Assembly: GCA_910583615.1 (NCBI GenBank)
Contig: CAJTXP010000003.1
Location: forward strand, 121,650 to 185,649
Direction of reading: 5' to 3'
DNA from: an uncultured Lachnospiraceae bacterium
Lineage (GTDB): Bacteria; Bacillota; Clostridia; Lachnospirales; Lachnospiraceae
Length of the DNA stretch: 64,000 nt
How positions within the stretch are numbered: the first letter of the stretch is position 1; the number at the start of each line of letters is the position of its first letter. The notes beneath the pieces are model-generated. The model was given only the letters and a program-made list of their open reading frames with translations, ran no database searches and was not told the origin of the DNA. Position numbers and translations under genes: made by a program. This document shows positions 33,828 to 43,213 of this stretch, piece after piece.

Positions 33828-34301
33828 ATGTTTGTTGCATTTCTGGTGCTCTGGATCATTTTCAATGGCAGAGTTACTCTGGAGGTCCTGCTGATCGGAC
33901 TTGTATTAAGCGCCGCTCTGTTTGCATTCTGCTGCAGGTTTATGAACTACAGCATCCGCAGCGATCTGAGGCTGTACCATCTGGTTCCAATGGCAGTTCA
34001 GTATGTGGCAGTTTTGATCATGGAGATACTGAAGGCCAATCATCAGGTGCTTTTTTTCATTCTGACGCCCAGATATCAGGTGGAACCGCAGCTTGTTCAC
34101 TTCACATCCGGACTGAAGTCGGAATTTGCAAGGGTGGTCCTTGCCAATTCCATTACCCTGACTCCTGGAACGATTACGGTCAGTCTGGAGGGAAATGAAT
34201 TTTATGTACATTGTCTGGACAAAGAATTTGCAGAAGGACTGGAAAATTCCATTTTTGAAGAACTTCTGAAGAAAATGGAGGCGGCAGGATCTTATGTATG
34301 A
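33828..34301 (+). CDS. mrpE: Mrp-type antiporter subunit E
   Basis: A 157-residue MnhE/MrpE protein. Two hydrophobic segments lie at about 2-35 and 50-80, followed by a cytoplasmic domain with the family motif VVLANSITLTPGT. GAGGGGAAACTCGT precedes the ATG. First of ten closely packed genes; its last eight bases overlap mrpF. Confidence 0.92.
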   Translation: MFVAFLVLWIIFNGRVTLEVLLIGLVLSAALFAFCCRFMNYSIRSDLRLYHLVPMAVQYVAVLIMEILKANHQVLFFILTPRYQVEPQLVHFTSGLKSEFARVVLANSITLTPGTITVSLEGNEFYVHCLDKEFAEGLENSIFEELLKKMEAAGSYV

Positions 34302-34638
34302 GAAAGTATACCATGTATTTTTACTTACCTGTATGATCATCATTGCAGTTTTGATCATGTTCTGCCTGCTTCGCGCGATTCTGGGACCGAGACTTACAGA
34401 CCGCGTGGTGGCGGTCAATATGATCGGTACCATGACGATTGTTGAGATCGCCATGTTTGCGCTGTATCTGAGGGCGGACTATCTGTATGATGTGTGTCTG
34501 ATCTATGCGATGATCAGTTTTCTTGCGGTTGTGATCCTGACAAAGATTTATGGCGGCGCTTATCAGGAAAGGAAGATCAAGGGAACTGTTTTTCTGAATA
34601 TGGAGGAAGAGGAAGAAGAGGAGGAGGACGAACTGTGA
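34294..34638 (+). CDS. mrpF: Mrp-type antiporter subunit F with acidic tail
   Basis: A 114-residue MnhF/MrpF protein with three hydrophobic segments and the family motif RAILGPRLTDRVVAVN. It is longer than usual at the C-terminus: after IYGGAYQ there is an extra charged stretch ending in eight consecutive Glu and then Asp-Glu-Leu. The Glu run is encoded by a GAG/GAA-rich tract that also supplies the AGGAGG ribosome binding site of mrpG, whose start overlaps the stop. Confidence 0.9.
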   Translation: MYEKVYHVFLLTCMIIIAVLIMFCLLRAILGPRLTDRVVAVNMIGTMTIVEIAMFALYLRADYLYDVCLIYAMISFLAVVILTKIYGGAYQERKIKGTVFLNMEEEEEEEEDEL

Positions 34639-34967
34639 TGGAATGGATACAGCTGCTCGCAGGAGGAATCTTTATTGTGATTGGTCTTTTAATTATGTGT
34701 GCAGGAGTGCTTGGGGTCTATCGGTTTCATTATGTTCTGAACCGGATGCATGCTTCTGCCATGGTGGATTCCATGGGGATTCTGTTCTCGATTCTGGGAC
34801 TTATCGTTCTGAGCGGTTTTCAGTTCGGGACGCTGAAGCTGATTTTGATTGTCGTATTTTTCTGGCTTGCCGGACCAGTGTCATCGCATATGATCTGCAA
34901 GCTGGAGGTCCTGGTAAATGAGGATTTGGAAAAAGAATGTGAGGTGCCAAAAGATGGAGGGATTTAA
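34638..34967 (+). CDS. mrpG: Mrp-type antiporter subunit G
   Basis: A 109-residue MnhG/MrpG protein with three membrane segments and the conserved GVYRFHYVLNRMHASAMVDSMG loop region. It starts at ATG 34638 inside the mrpF stop (TGATG). It ends overlapping the next gene. Confidence 0.92.
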   Translation: MEWIQLLAGGIFIVIGLLIMCAGVLGVYRFHYVLNRMHASAMVDSMGILFSILGLIVLSGFQFGTLKLILIVVFFWLAGPVSSHMICKLEVLVNEDLEKECEVPKDGGI

Positions 34968-35220
34968 GATCATACTTCTGGTGTTTCTGGTTATCTGTGC
35001 GGTTGCAGCCAGCCTGATCAGGAATCCGCTGCTTTCCGTCATTGTGTTTATGTCCTACAGTCTGATCATGTCCATAATCTGGTTTCTTCTGGAATCTCCG
35101 GATCTTGCTATTACGGAAGCGGCGGTTGGAGCAGGAGTCAGCAGTATTCTGTTCTTTGTTACACTGCGAAAGCTCAAAGCGCTTTCAGAGGGAGGGGAAC
35201 ATGAGCAGAATAAGGGATGA
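34954..35220 (+). CDS. DUF4040 subunit (MrpA middle fragment / MbhD-like)
   Basis: An 88-residue protein of the MbhD/DUF4040 type with three membrane segments and the family motif ESPDLAITEAAVGAG. In standard Mrp complexes this part is fused into the long MrpA subunit. Start ATG 34954 lies within the end of mrpG; its own end overlaps the MbhE/MrpB gene by 20 bases. Confidence 0.87.
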   Translation: MEGFKIILLVFLVICAVAASLIRNPLLSVIVFMSYSLIMSIIWFLLESPDLAITEAAVGAGVSSILFFVTLRKLKALSEGGEHEQNKG

Positions 35221-36157
35221 TTATGAAAAAAGTCTGTGGAGCCGTCTGGTCCGGTGGGTGAACGGGGAGACGGATCCCTTTGAGGGAAAGATGGAAATGA
35301 AACCGCTTCGGGAAGCGGAATATACGGGGGAGTCGGTATACAGTCCGGACAGGCTTGACAAGGAAAAAATTGCTCATTACCTGGAGGATACGAAGAAAAA
35401 TAAGGAGATGCGCGCCTTCCGGCTGCTTTACAGCCTGACTTCCGTGGCCCTGTGCCTTCTGCTGATCGCAGTTCTTCTTCTGGCAGTATCCTGGCTTCCG
35501 GTGCTGGGAGATCCGAACGGGCCGAATAATAATGAAGTATCGGCCCGGTATATCGAGAAGGGTATGGAAGAGTCCGGAGCTGTCAATATGGTTACCAATA
35601 TGATCTTAAGCTATCGCGGTTTTGATACCTTCGGTGAGACATGCGTTCTGTTTATTGCAGCCACCTGCGTGATCGTGCTGCTTCGCAAAAATGAAGAAAA
35701 GATCGAAAAGGAAAGCGAGACAGACTGGAAATATGAGCCGAGGCCGGATGCGATTCTTCAGAGAATGACACAGGTACTGGTTCCGGTCATCTTTTTGTAT
35801 GGGTTTTATATTATATTGAACGGACATCTGTCGCCGGGCGGAGGGTTTTCCGGAGGCGCCGTTATCGGTGCGGGACTGATCCTGTATGTGACAACTTTTG
35901 GATTTCATAAGACGCAGCGGTTTTTTAATGAAAAGATTTATGAAATAGTTAAAGTGGGAGCACTGTCGCTTTACAGCGTGACCATGATCTATTATTTTTA
36001 CACCGGGGCAAATATGATCAAAAATGCGATTCCACTTGGAACGCCGGGAGATATTTTAAGCAGCGGTATGATTCTTCCAGTCAATATCTTTGTGGGACTG
36101 GAAGTAGCATGTACCATGTATGCGTTTTTTGCCCTGTTTCGAAGAGGAGGGATGTAG
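35201..36157 (+). CDS. MbhE-MrpB fusion subunit
   Basis: A 318-residue protein. After a hydrophilic N-terminal extension (about 1-65, cytoplasmic), residues 66-165 resemble MbhE, the C-terminal part of MrpA, with NMVTNMILSYRGFDTFGET. Residues 180-318 are MrpB/MnhB: FLYGFYIILNGHLSPGGGFSGG and later the TGANMIKNAIP segment. Start ATG 35201 has GGAGGGG just upstream. The fusion of these two parts is a common clostridial layout. Confidence 0.87.
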   Translation: MSRIRDDYEKSLWSRLVRWVNGETDPFEGKMEMKPLREAEYTGESVYSPDRLDKEKIAHYLEDTKKNKEMRAFRLLYSLTSVALCLLLIAVLLLAVSWLPVLGDPNGPNNNEVSARYIEKGMEESGAVNMVTNMILSYRGFDTFGETCVLFIAATCVIVLLRKNEEKIEKESETDWKYEPRPDAILQRMTQVLVPVIFLYGFYIILNGHLSPGGGFSGGAVIGAGLILYVTTFGFHKTQRFFNEKIYEIVKVGALSLYSVTMIYYFYTGANMIKNAIPLGTPGDILSSGMILPVNIFVGLEVACTMYAFFALFRRGGM

Positions 36158-36158
36158 G

Positions 36159-36536
36159 ATGGGACCGAATCTCTGGGCAAATGTAGACGAGATTGCGGCT
36201 GTGATCCTGTTTGGCGTCGGATTTACGACGCTGCTTCTTCATAAGAACATGATCAAGAAGATCATTGGATTGAATATCATGGATACGGCGGTCTATCTCT
36301 TTCTGGCCGCCATGGGCTATGTAGACGGAAGAGATGCTCCGATCGTGAAGGACGGGATCCTGAGTGCCAAAGCCTATATCAACCCGATTCCAAGCGGTCT
36401 GGTGCTGACAGGAATCGTAGTATCGGTCAGTGTTACGGCACTGATGCTGTCGCTGACCATCCGCCTTTATCGAAAATATCATTCGCTGGATCTGGATGAG
36501 ATCCTGATTCAGATGCAGCAGGAGGAGCCAAGATGA
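36159..36536 (+). CDS. mrpC: Mrp-type antiporter subunit C (NuoK-like)
   Basis: A 125-residue MrpC protein with three membrane segments, homologous to NuoK. The conserved IIGLNIMDTAVYLF stretch and the loop IPSGLVLTGIVVSVS, typical of NuoK/MrpC, are clear. It starts one base after the preceding stop and overlaps the next gene by ATGA. Confidence 0.92.
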   Translation: MGPNLWANVDEIAAVILFGVGFTTLLLHKNMIKKIIGLNIMDTAVYLFLAAMGYVDGRDAPIVKDGILSAKAYINPIPSGLVLTGIVVSVSVTALMLSLTIRLYRKYHSLDLDEILIQMQQEEPR

Positions 36537-38032
36537 ATTTTGTACAGAATTTTCCGTGCTTTTCCATTGTGCTCTGCATGGTTGCAGGAATCCTTTCCAC
36601 GCCCATGAAGGGAAAGGCTGCGAAACGAATGACACTTGCCGCGGTGACGCTGGTAACGCTGATGTCAATGGCTACACTGTTCTATGTTCTGTCATCCGGG
36701 GAGAGTTTTGTCTATACGATGGGCAGATATCCGGCGCCCTGGGGTAATGAGATCAGGGCAGGGGTACTGGAGGCGCTGCTGGCGACGGTATTTGCGCTGG
36801 TCATGCTCTGCTCCCTTCTGGGAGGGATGGACCATATATTCCGGACAGTGGATGAAGAGAAGATCAATCTGTATTTCATCCTGACTGATCTGCTTTTAAG
36901 CTCTCTGCTGGCAATCATCTATACCAATGACCTGTTTACCGGTTATGTTTTTGTGGAGATCAATACCATTGCGGCCTGCGGGATGATTATGATCCGAAGG
37001 AGCGGGCGTTCTCTGATTGCGGCCACCCGGTATATGGTCATGAGTCTGATCGGGTCCGGCCTGTTTCTGATCGGGATTGCCATGCTTTATGATATTACCG
37101 GACATCTTTTGATGGAGAATGCCCATGACGCCATGGTGCGTCTGGTGGGTGCAGGGCAGTACCAGATTCCGCTTCTGGTCATTATCAGCGTGATTACAGT
37201 AGGACTTGCGATTAAGAGCGGACTGTATCCGTTCCATTCCTGGATGCCGGACGCCTATGGATATTCCACCATATCCAGCAGTGCGATTCTGTCCGGGCTG
37301 GTATCCAAAAGCTATATTATTCTGCTCATCAAAATTTTTTACCGCGTCATCGGTTTTGACATTATTGTCCGAAGCAAGATCGTCAATGTACTGTTTGTAT
37401 TTGGACTGGTCGGTATGGTGATGGGATCTGTCAGTGCGATTATGGCAAAGGATATCTACCGAATGATCGCTTACTCCTCGATTGCGCAGATCGGATATGT
37501 GTATATGGGAATCGGCCTTGCAACAGAGGCCGGGATGATTGCTGCAGTCTTCCATATTCTGACCCATGCGATTACAAAATCCCTGCTGTTTCTGGCCGCC
37601 AAGGGATTGAATGATGCATCCGGGCATAAGAGAATTTTTTCAGCCCTTCAGGGCGCAGCATTCCGCAATCCACTGGCAGGTGCGGCTTTTCTGGTGGGCA
37701 GCCTTTCCATGGTAGGCATTCCGATGCTTGCAGGATTTATCTCAAAACTTCTGTTTGCGACTGCGGCGCTGGGAGCCGATTCGAATAAGGTACTGGTAAC
37801 ACTGGTCGTGCTGGCGGTCAGCACCATATTGAATGCGGTTTATTTTCTGCATACGGTGATTCGGATTTATACGCCGACAGGCGCTTTGGAGGAATTTCGG
37901 AATGTACATGTGCATATGTCCGCAGGGGCAGCAGCGGCTGTATCCTGTCTGATTCTTTTAAATTTTGGAATGGGACTTTTGTCCCAGCCGCTTACCGATC
38001 TGATACAGTTTGGAATTGAGATGTTTGCTTAG
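36533..38032 (+). CDS. Antiporter-like (NuoN/MrpD-type) subunit 1
   Basis: A 499-residue membrane protein with about 14 helices, of the proton-conducting transporter family. The conserved Glu of helix 5 is in YVFVEINTI, and the Lys of helix 7 is in AIKSGLYPFHSWMPDAY. The usual APAPASA loop is replaced by STISSSAILSGLVSKS, the most divergent of the four paralogues. It follows mrpC by ATGA overlap. Confidence 0.9.
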   Translation: MNFVQNFPCFSIVLCMVAGILSTPMKGKAAKRMTLAAVTLVTLMSMATLFYVLSSGESFVYTMGRYPAPWGNEIRAGVLEALLATVFALVMLCSLLGGMDHIFRTVDEEKINLYFILTDLLLSSLLAIIYTNDLFTGYVFVEINTIAACGMIMIRRSGRSLIAATRYMVMSLIGSGLFLIGIAMLYDITGHLLMENAHDAMVRLVGAGQYQIPLLVIISVITVGLAIKSGLYPFHSWMPDAYGYSTISSSAILSGLVSKSYIILLIKIFYRVIGFDIIVRSKIVNVLFVFGLVGMVMGSVSAIMAKDIYRMIAYSSIAQIGYVYMGIGLATEAGMIAAVFHILTHAITKSLLFLAAKGLNDASGHKRIFSALQGAAFRNPLAGAAFLVGSLSMVGIPMLAGFISKLLFATAALGADSNKVLVTLVVLAVSTILNAVYFLHTVIRIYTPTGALEEFRNVHVHMSAGAAAAVSCLILLNFGMGLLSQPLTDLIQFGIEMFA

Positions 38033-38052
38033 GCAGAGGGGAGAGGAAGAAG

Positions 38053-39534
38053 ATGATTGGTTGTTTACTTGGAGCAGCGATTCTGCTGCCGATCCTGACA
38101 GGACTGTTTCTGCTCCTTTTTCAGGACAGGATTCATAACCGGAAGGTCAAATGCATCGGTATTTTTCTGGTCATGGCAGTGACCTCTGCTCTGGCAGTGA
38201 AGCTGATGTTTGCAGGAAATTATGAGTTCGTGCTCTGGAACCTGACGGATACGCTGGAGATCCGGGTGCGCATGGACGATATAACCAGACTGTTTGCAGG
38301 AATGACCGTTGCGGCATGGACGCTTTGCGGCGTGTTCTCCTTTGAGTATATGAGACATGAAGAACACGAGGACCGGTATTTCGGGTTCTACCTGATCGTC
38401 ATGGGAGTGCTGATCGCACTGGATCATGCGGGGAATCTGATTACGCTGTATCTGTTTTTTGAAATGATGACGCTGACCTCTCTGCCGCTGGTGCTGCATA
38501 ACCTGAGCCATGAGGCTGTGATGGCCGGTCTGAAATATCTGTTCTATTCGGTGGCAGGCGCATTTATGGCGCTGTTTGGCATCTTCTATCTTTACGCCCA
38601 TGGAGTGGGCAGGATGTTCCGGGAGGGAGGATACCTTCTGGTAATGGATTCTTATACGGGGAGCCATGGAATGACGCTGCTGGTTCTGATGCTGACGATC
38701 GTGGGATTCGGTACAAAAGCGGGCATGTTTCCCATGCACGGCTGGCTGCCTACGGCCCATCCGGTAGCGCCGGCGCCCGCCAGCGCAGTTTTATCCGGTA
38801 TCATTACCAAATCCGGTGTGCTTGCCATTATCCGGGTGATTTTTTATGTGGCAGGCGCAGATGTGATCCGGGGAACCTGGGTACAGTACGCCTGGATGAC
38901 GCTGACGCTGATTACGGTATTTATGGGATCCATGATGGCTTATAAGGAGAAGGGACTCAAAAAAAGGCTTGCCTACTCCACGGTCAGCCAGGTGTCCTAT
39001 ATTCTGTTCGGCCTGTCGGTGTTGAATACAGATGGAATGGTGGGGGCGCTGTCTCATTTTGTTTTCCACAGCGTGGTTAAGAACTGCCTGTTCCTGGCTG
39101 CCGGCGTGATCATCTACAAGACCGGAAAGAAGACGGTAGAAGAATTGAAGGGAATCGGAAAGGAGATGCCGGTTACCATGTGGTGCTTTACTCTGGTATC
39201 TATTACGCTGGTAGGAATACCGCCAACCAGCGGATTTGTCAGCAAGTGGTATCTGGCGACAGGATCTCTAAAAGACGGAATGGGGATCTATACATGGCTT
39301 GGTCCGGTCGTACTTCTGTTAAGCGCCATGCTGACGGCAGGATATCTGCTCCCGATCTCCATTCAGTCCTTTTTTCCGGGAGAAGAACGCAGGGAGACAG
39401 GATATCAGAAACGGGAACCGAATCTTCTGATGCTTCTGCCGATGCTTCTCTTTACGGCAGCGGCTGTACTGTTCGGAATGTTTCCAGGGTCATTTTTAAG
39501 CTTTCTGCAGACAATTGCTGCAGGGCTTTTGTAG
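38053..39534 (+). CDS. mrpD: Antiporter-like (MrpD/NuoM-type) subunit 2
   Basis: A 493-residue paralogue with about 14 helices. Key residues are present: Glu in YLFFEMMTLTS, Lys in GTKAGMFPMHGWLPTAHPVAPAPASA, and the later Lys in GIITKSGVL. The helix pattern and APAPASA loop are those of MrpD/NuoM. Confidence 0.92.
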   Translation: MIGCLLGAAILLPILTGLFLLLFQDRIHNRKVKCIGIFLVMAVTSALAVKLMFAGNYEFVLWNLTDTLEIRVRMDDITRLFAGMTVAAWTLCGVFSFEYMRHEEHEDRYFGFYLIVMGVLIALDHAGNLITLYLFFEMMTLTSLPLVLHNLSHEAVMAGLKYLFYSVAGAFMALFGIFYLYAHGVGRMFREGGYLLVMDSYTGSHGMTLLVLMLTIVGFGTKAGMFPMHGWLPTAHPVAPAPASAVLSGIITKSGVLAIIRVIFYVAGADVIRGTWVQYAWMTLTLITVFMGSMMAYKEKGLKKRLAYSTVSQVSYILFGLSVLNTDGMVGALSHFVFHSVVKNCLFLAAGVIIYKTGKKTVEELKGIGKEMPVTMWCFTLVSITLVGIPPTSGFVSKWYLATGSLKDGMGIYTWLGPVVLLLSAMLTAGYLLPISIQSFFPGEERRETGYQKREPNLLMLLPMLLFTAAAVLFGMFPGSFLSFLQTIAAGLL

Positions 39535-39547
39535 AGGGAGGAAGGGT

Positions 39548-41026
39548 ATGAGCAGTGTATATCTGGTCCTTCCGGTGGTGCTCCCGATTCTGGGAGGGGC
39601 GGTAATGCCCCTTCTTCATTTGACGGAGAAGAGGAGGAATCTCTTTCTGGAAATTCTGGTGCTGGTGACCTCCGCGCTTGCGGTTCTCTGTGTGCTTCGG
39701 CGTCCGGAGGATGGATTTATTCTCTTTCATCTGACCGGTAATCTGGATTTTGCGCTCCGGCTGGACGGACTGGGGAGTGTATTTGTCTGTCTGATTGCCT
39801 TTTTGTGGCCGCTGGCGACGCTGTATGCATTTGAATATATGCGTCATGAAGAACGCACGACCAGTTTTTTTGCATTCTATACCATGACTTATGGCGTGAC
39901 CCTGGGAATTGCCATGGCAGAAAATCTGGTGACCATGTATTTGTTTTACGAGCTTTTGACGCTGGTATCTGTATATCTGGTCATGCATCCCATGACGAAA
40001 AAGGCGCTTCATGCCAGCAGGGTCTATCTGTACTATTCCATTGGCGGCGCGGCGTTTGCGTTTGTGGCGCTGGTATTTATTATTATCTTCGGCGGTACGA
40101 CGGATTTTGTTCCAGGAGGCGTCCTGGACATGGGCAGGATCGGCGATAACGTTATGACCGTACAGATCGTCTATCTGCTGGCCTTCTGGGGATTCGGCGT
40201 AAAAGCGGCCGTATTTCCGTTCCAGGGCTGGCTTCCTCAGGCGTCCGTAGCCCCCACTCCGGTAACGGCGCTTCTGCATGCAGTAGCCGTGGTCAAATCC
40301 GGCGCTTTTGCAGTCATGCGGCTGACTTATTACTGCTTCGGGACAGAGCTGATCCGCGGGACATGGGTGCATTTTGCAGTGATGAGCATTGCCATGCTCA
40401 GCATCCTGTATGGTTCGACCATGGCGGTGAAGGAGACGCATTTTAAGAGACGGCTTGCATTTTCAACAGTCAGCAACCTGTCGTACATCCTGCTGGGCGT
40501 AACGATGATGAGCTCGCAGGGGCTTCTGGCAGGTATGGCGCATCTGGTTTTCCATGCGTTTATGAAGATCGGAGCGTTCTTCTGTGCCGGTGCAGTGCTG
40601 CATCAGAGCGGGAAGACCTATGTGGATGAGTTGAACGGGCTGGCAAAGAAAATGCCGTTTGTATTTACGACGTTTGTGATATTCGGACTGTCGCTGATTG
40701 GAATTCCCCTCTTTGCCGGATTTATCAGCAAATGGAATATTGCCGCGGCTGCCATGGAACTGGGAAATGACTGTCCCTTTGCCTATGGAGCAGTAGCAGT
40801 CCTTTTGTACTCAGCGCTTATGACAGCTGTATATGTGCTGACGGTGGCAGTCCGGGCGTGGTTCCCGGATAAAGGGAGCATCCATGAATCGGAGAAAGAG
40901 ATAACAGATCCAAACTGGGAGATGAAACTTCCGCTGGGTATCTTTGCTGCTGCGGTTCTGATGTGGGGACTTGGCTCAGAACCGCTGATGCGGATTCTCA
41001 GGGCGGTGGCACAGGGCGTATTTTGA
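39548..41026 (+). CDS. Antiporter-like (MrpA/NuoL-type) subunit 3
   Basis: A 492-residue paralogue. Glu is in YLFYELLTLVS and Lys in GVKAAVFPFQGWLPQA; the loop reads VAPTPVTALLHAVAVVKSG, closer to NuoL/MrpA than to MrpD. ATG 39548 is chosen with GAGGGAGGAAGG upstream. It lacks the C-terminal MbhD/MbhE parts of a full MrpA, which are encoded separately upstream. Confidence 0.9.
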   Translation: MSSVYLVLPVVLPILGGAVMPLLHLTEKRRNLFLEILVLVTSALAVLCVLRRPEDGFILFHLTGNLDFALRLDGLGSVFVCLIAFLWPLATLYAFEYMRHEERTTSFFAFYTMTYGVTLGIAMAENLVTMYLFYELLTLVSVYLVMHPMTKKALHASRVYLYYSIGGAAFAFVALVFIIIFGGTTDFVPGGVLDMGRIGDNVMTVQIVYLLAFWGFGVKAAVFPFQGWLPQASVAPTPVTALLHAVAVVKSGAFAVMRLTYYCFGTELIRGTWVHFAVMSIAMLSILYGSTMAVKETHFKRRLAFSTVSNLSYILLGVTMMSSQGLLAGMAHLVFHAFMKIGAFFCAGAVLHQSGKTYVDELNGLAKKMPFVFTTFVIFGLSLIGIPLFAGFISKWNIAAAAMELGNDCPFAYGAVAVLLYSALMTAVYVLTVAVRAWFPDKGSIHESEKEITDPNWEMKLPLGIFAAAVLMWGLGSEPLMRILRAVAQGVF

Positions 41027-41041
41027 GAGGAGAGAAGAGAG

Positions 41042-43195
41042 ATGAATGGTGATTTTTGGCTGTTTCATGTGATCTGGTTTCCGTTCATGGCAGCTTTTCT
41101 CTGCTATTTGACGGGGATGCGGCATAAGATGGTAAGAGACCGGATCCTTCAGCTTTCGGTCATCCTGGAAGCGGGGCTGATGGCGCTGGCAGCAGGTGCG
41201 TATTTCAGAACGGGAGATCTGGAATTCGTCTGGGAAGGCTTCTGCATGCAGGGGATGTATCTGAGGCTGGACGGCTTTCGGCTGCTTTATGGCTGCATTG
41301 CGGCTCTGATGTGGATGATGACAGGGATCTTTTCCAGAGAATACTTTGCGCATTACCGGAATCGGAATCAATATTATTTCTTTTATCTTCTGACTCTGGG
41401 AGCGACCATGGGGGTGTTTCTGTCCGGAGACCTTTATACGACATTCATTTTCTTTGAGATCATGTCGCTTACTTCCTATGTGTGGGTCATCCATGATGAG
41501 AAGCCTGCGGCCATGAAGGCAGGAGAGATCTACCTTGCCATTGCGGTGATCGGAGGTCTTGTGATGCTGATGGGGCTGTTTCTTCTGTATGATGCAGCCG
41601 GGACGCTTCGGATGTCGGAGCTTCACGATGCCGTCGAAGCTGTGATGCAGGAAAAGGGTCTGCAGATCTATGCGGCAGGACTGTGCATGCTGTTCGGTTT
41701 TGGAGCCAAAGCCGGTATGTTTCCTCTCCATGTCTGGCTTCCCAAAGCCCATCCGGTAGCTCCTGCGCCGGCCAGTGCGCTGCTGTCAGGGATCCTGACA
41801 AAGACCGGCGTCTTTGGCGTGCTGGTAGTCAGTGCGGAGATATTCCGGTATGATCCGCAGTGGGGCAGACTGGTGCTGTATCTTGGAGCCGTTACCATGT
41901 TCGGCGGGGCGTTTCTGGCAGTGTTTTCCATTGATCTTAAACGGACGCTGGCATGTTCCTCCATGTCGCAGATCGGTTTTATTCTGGTGGGCGTTGGGAT
42001 GCTGGAGCTTCTGGGGACGGAAAATGCCCTTGCCGTGCGGGGAACGATCCTGCATATGGTCAATCATTCCATGATCAAACTCCTCCTGTTTATGTCGGCG
42101 GGCGTAGTCTATATGAATCTGCATGCGCTGAACCTGAATGAGATCCGCGGATTCGGATATCGGAAACCGCTTTTGAAAGGTCTTTTTCTGGTGGGAGCTC
42201 TGAGCATCGGAGGAATCCCGGGCTTCAGCGGATATGTGAGTAAGACGCTGCTTCACGAGAGCATTGTGGAATATGCGTCAGAGCTGGCGGTACACGGAGA
42301 GCCGGCGCTCTGGATCCGCGGGATCGAGTGGATCTTTCTTCTGACTGGCGGTATGACGATCGCCTACATGACGAAACTGTTCGCGGCAGTATTTCTGGAA
42401 AAGCATCCGGACCGTCAGAAGGAATATGATAAGAAGACGGCATATATGAATGGGGAAAGCATGTTTGCGCTGTTTCTGCCTGCCGTTCTTCTGGCGGTTA
42501 TGGGCCTTCTGCCTTACCTGACCATGAATCGCGCCGCTGATCTGGCACAGGGGTTCCTTCATGGGGAGACGCCTGCGCATGCAGTACACTATTTCAGTTT
42601 TGCCAATCTAAAGGGCGCAGTGATATCCATTACGATCGGAGCGCTGGTATATTTTGGAGTGATACGAAAATGCCTGATGGGGAAAGATGAAAAAGGAAGA
42701 ACCTGTTATGTGGACGTCTGGCCCCAATGGCTGGACCTGGAGGATCTTGTCTACCGGCCGGTATTTACAAAGGCAGCCGCAGCGCTGGCCGGATATCTGT
42801 GCGGTCTGGCGGACCGGTTGTATCTGGTGCAGAACCTTTTAAAAGGGCTTCTGGAAATATCGGCATTTTTAAGCAGAGCCTGCGACTATCTGGTGGATAC
42901 CATGCTGGTGCTGTTTCGAAGCACCACTCACAAAAGCAGGACGGAGCGGCATGTATATCTGATTGGTTCCGTATTTTCCCGGACGCTGGGGAAGATCCTG
43001 GATCAGATCGTCCGGATATTGAATCATACCATACGGCGGAGGAATCCCATCGAACGTTCTTTCGTTGTGACGTTTGCAGAGTGGGAGGAAATGATGTACC
43101 GGACCAACCGCCTGATCGGTGCAAGTCTTTCTTTCGGACTGATGCTGGCTGCGATCGGTCTGGCGTTAACACTTGTATATCTGCTGTGGTGGTAG
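41042..43195 (+). CDS. Antiporter-like (MrpA/NuoL-type) subunit 4, long form
   Basis: A 717-residue paralogue. Glu is in FIFFEIMSLTS and Lys in GAKAGMFPLHVWLPKAHPVAPAPASA. The first 500 residues match the other antiporter-like subunits. The C-terminal extension of about 200 residues contains further hydrophobic segments and long amphipathic stretches, recalling the lateral-arm helix of NuoL. It is the last gene of the operon; the MATE gene begins 18 bases later. Confidence 0.9.
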   Translation: MNGDFWLFHVIWFPFMAAFLCYLTGMRHKMVRDRILQLSVILEAGLMALAAGAYFRTGDLEFVWEGFCMQGMYLRLDGFRLLYGCIAALMWMMTGIFSREYFAHYRNRNQYYFFYLLTLGATMGVFLSGDLYTTFIFFEIMSLTSYVWVIHDEKPAAMKAGEIYLAIAVIGGLVMLMGLFLLYDAAGTLRMSELHDAVEAVMQEKGLQIYAAGLCMLFGFGAKAGMFPLHVWLPKAHPVAPAPASALLSGILTKTGVFGVLVVSAEIFRYDPQWGRLVLYLGAVTMFGGAFLAVFSIDLKRTLACSSMSQIGFILVGVGMLELLGTENALAVRGTILHMVNHSMIKLLLFMSAGVVYMNLHALNLNEIRGFGYRKPLLKGLFLVGALSIGGIPGFSGYVSKTLLHESIVEYASELAVHGEPALWIRGIEWIFLLTGGMTIAYMTKLFAAVFLEKHPDRQKEYDKKTAYMNGESMFALFLPAVLLAVMGLLPYLTMNRAADLAQGFLHGETPAHAVHYFSFANLKGAVISITIGALVYFGVIRKCLMGKDEKGRTCYVDVWPQWLDLEDLVYRPVFTKAAAALAGYLCGLADRLYLVQNLLKGLLEISAFLSRACDYLVDTMLVLFRSTTHKSRTERHVYLIGSVFSRTLGKILDQIVRILNHTIRRRNPIERSFVVTFAEWEEMMYRTNRLIGASLSFGLMLAAIGLALTLVYLLWW

Positions 43196-43213
43196 AAAAA
43201 AGGATGGGATGGA

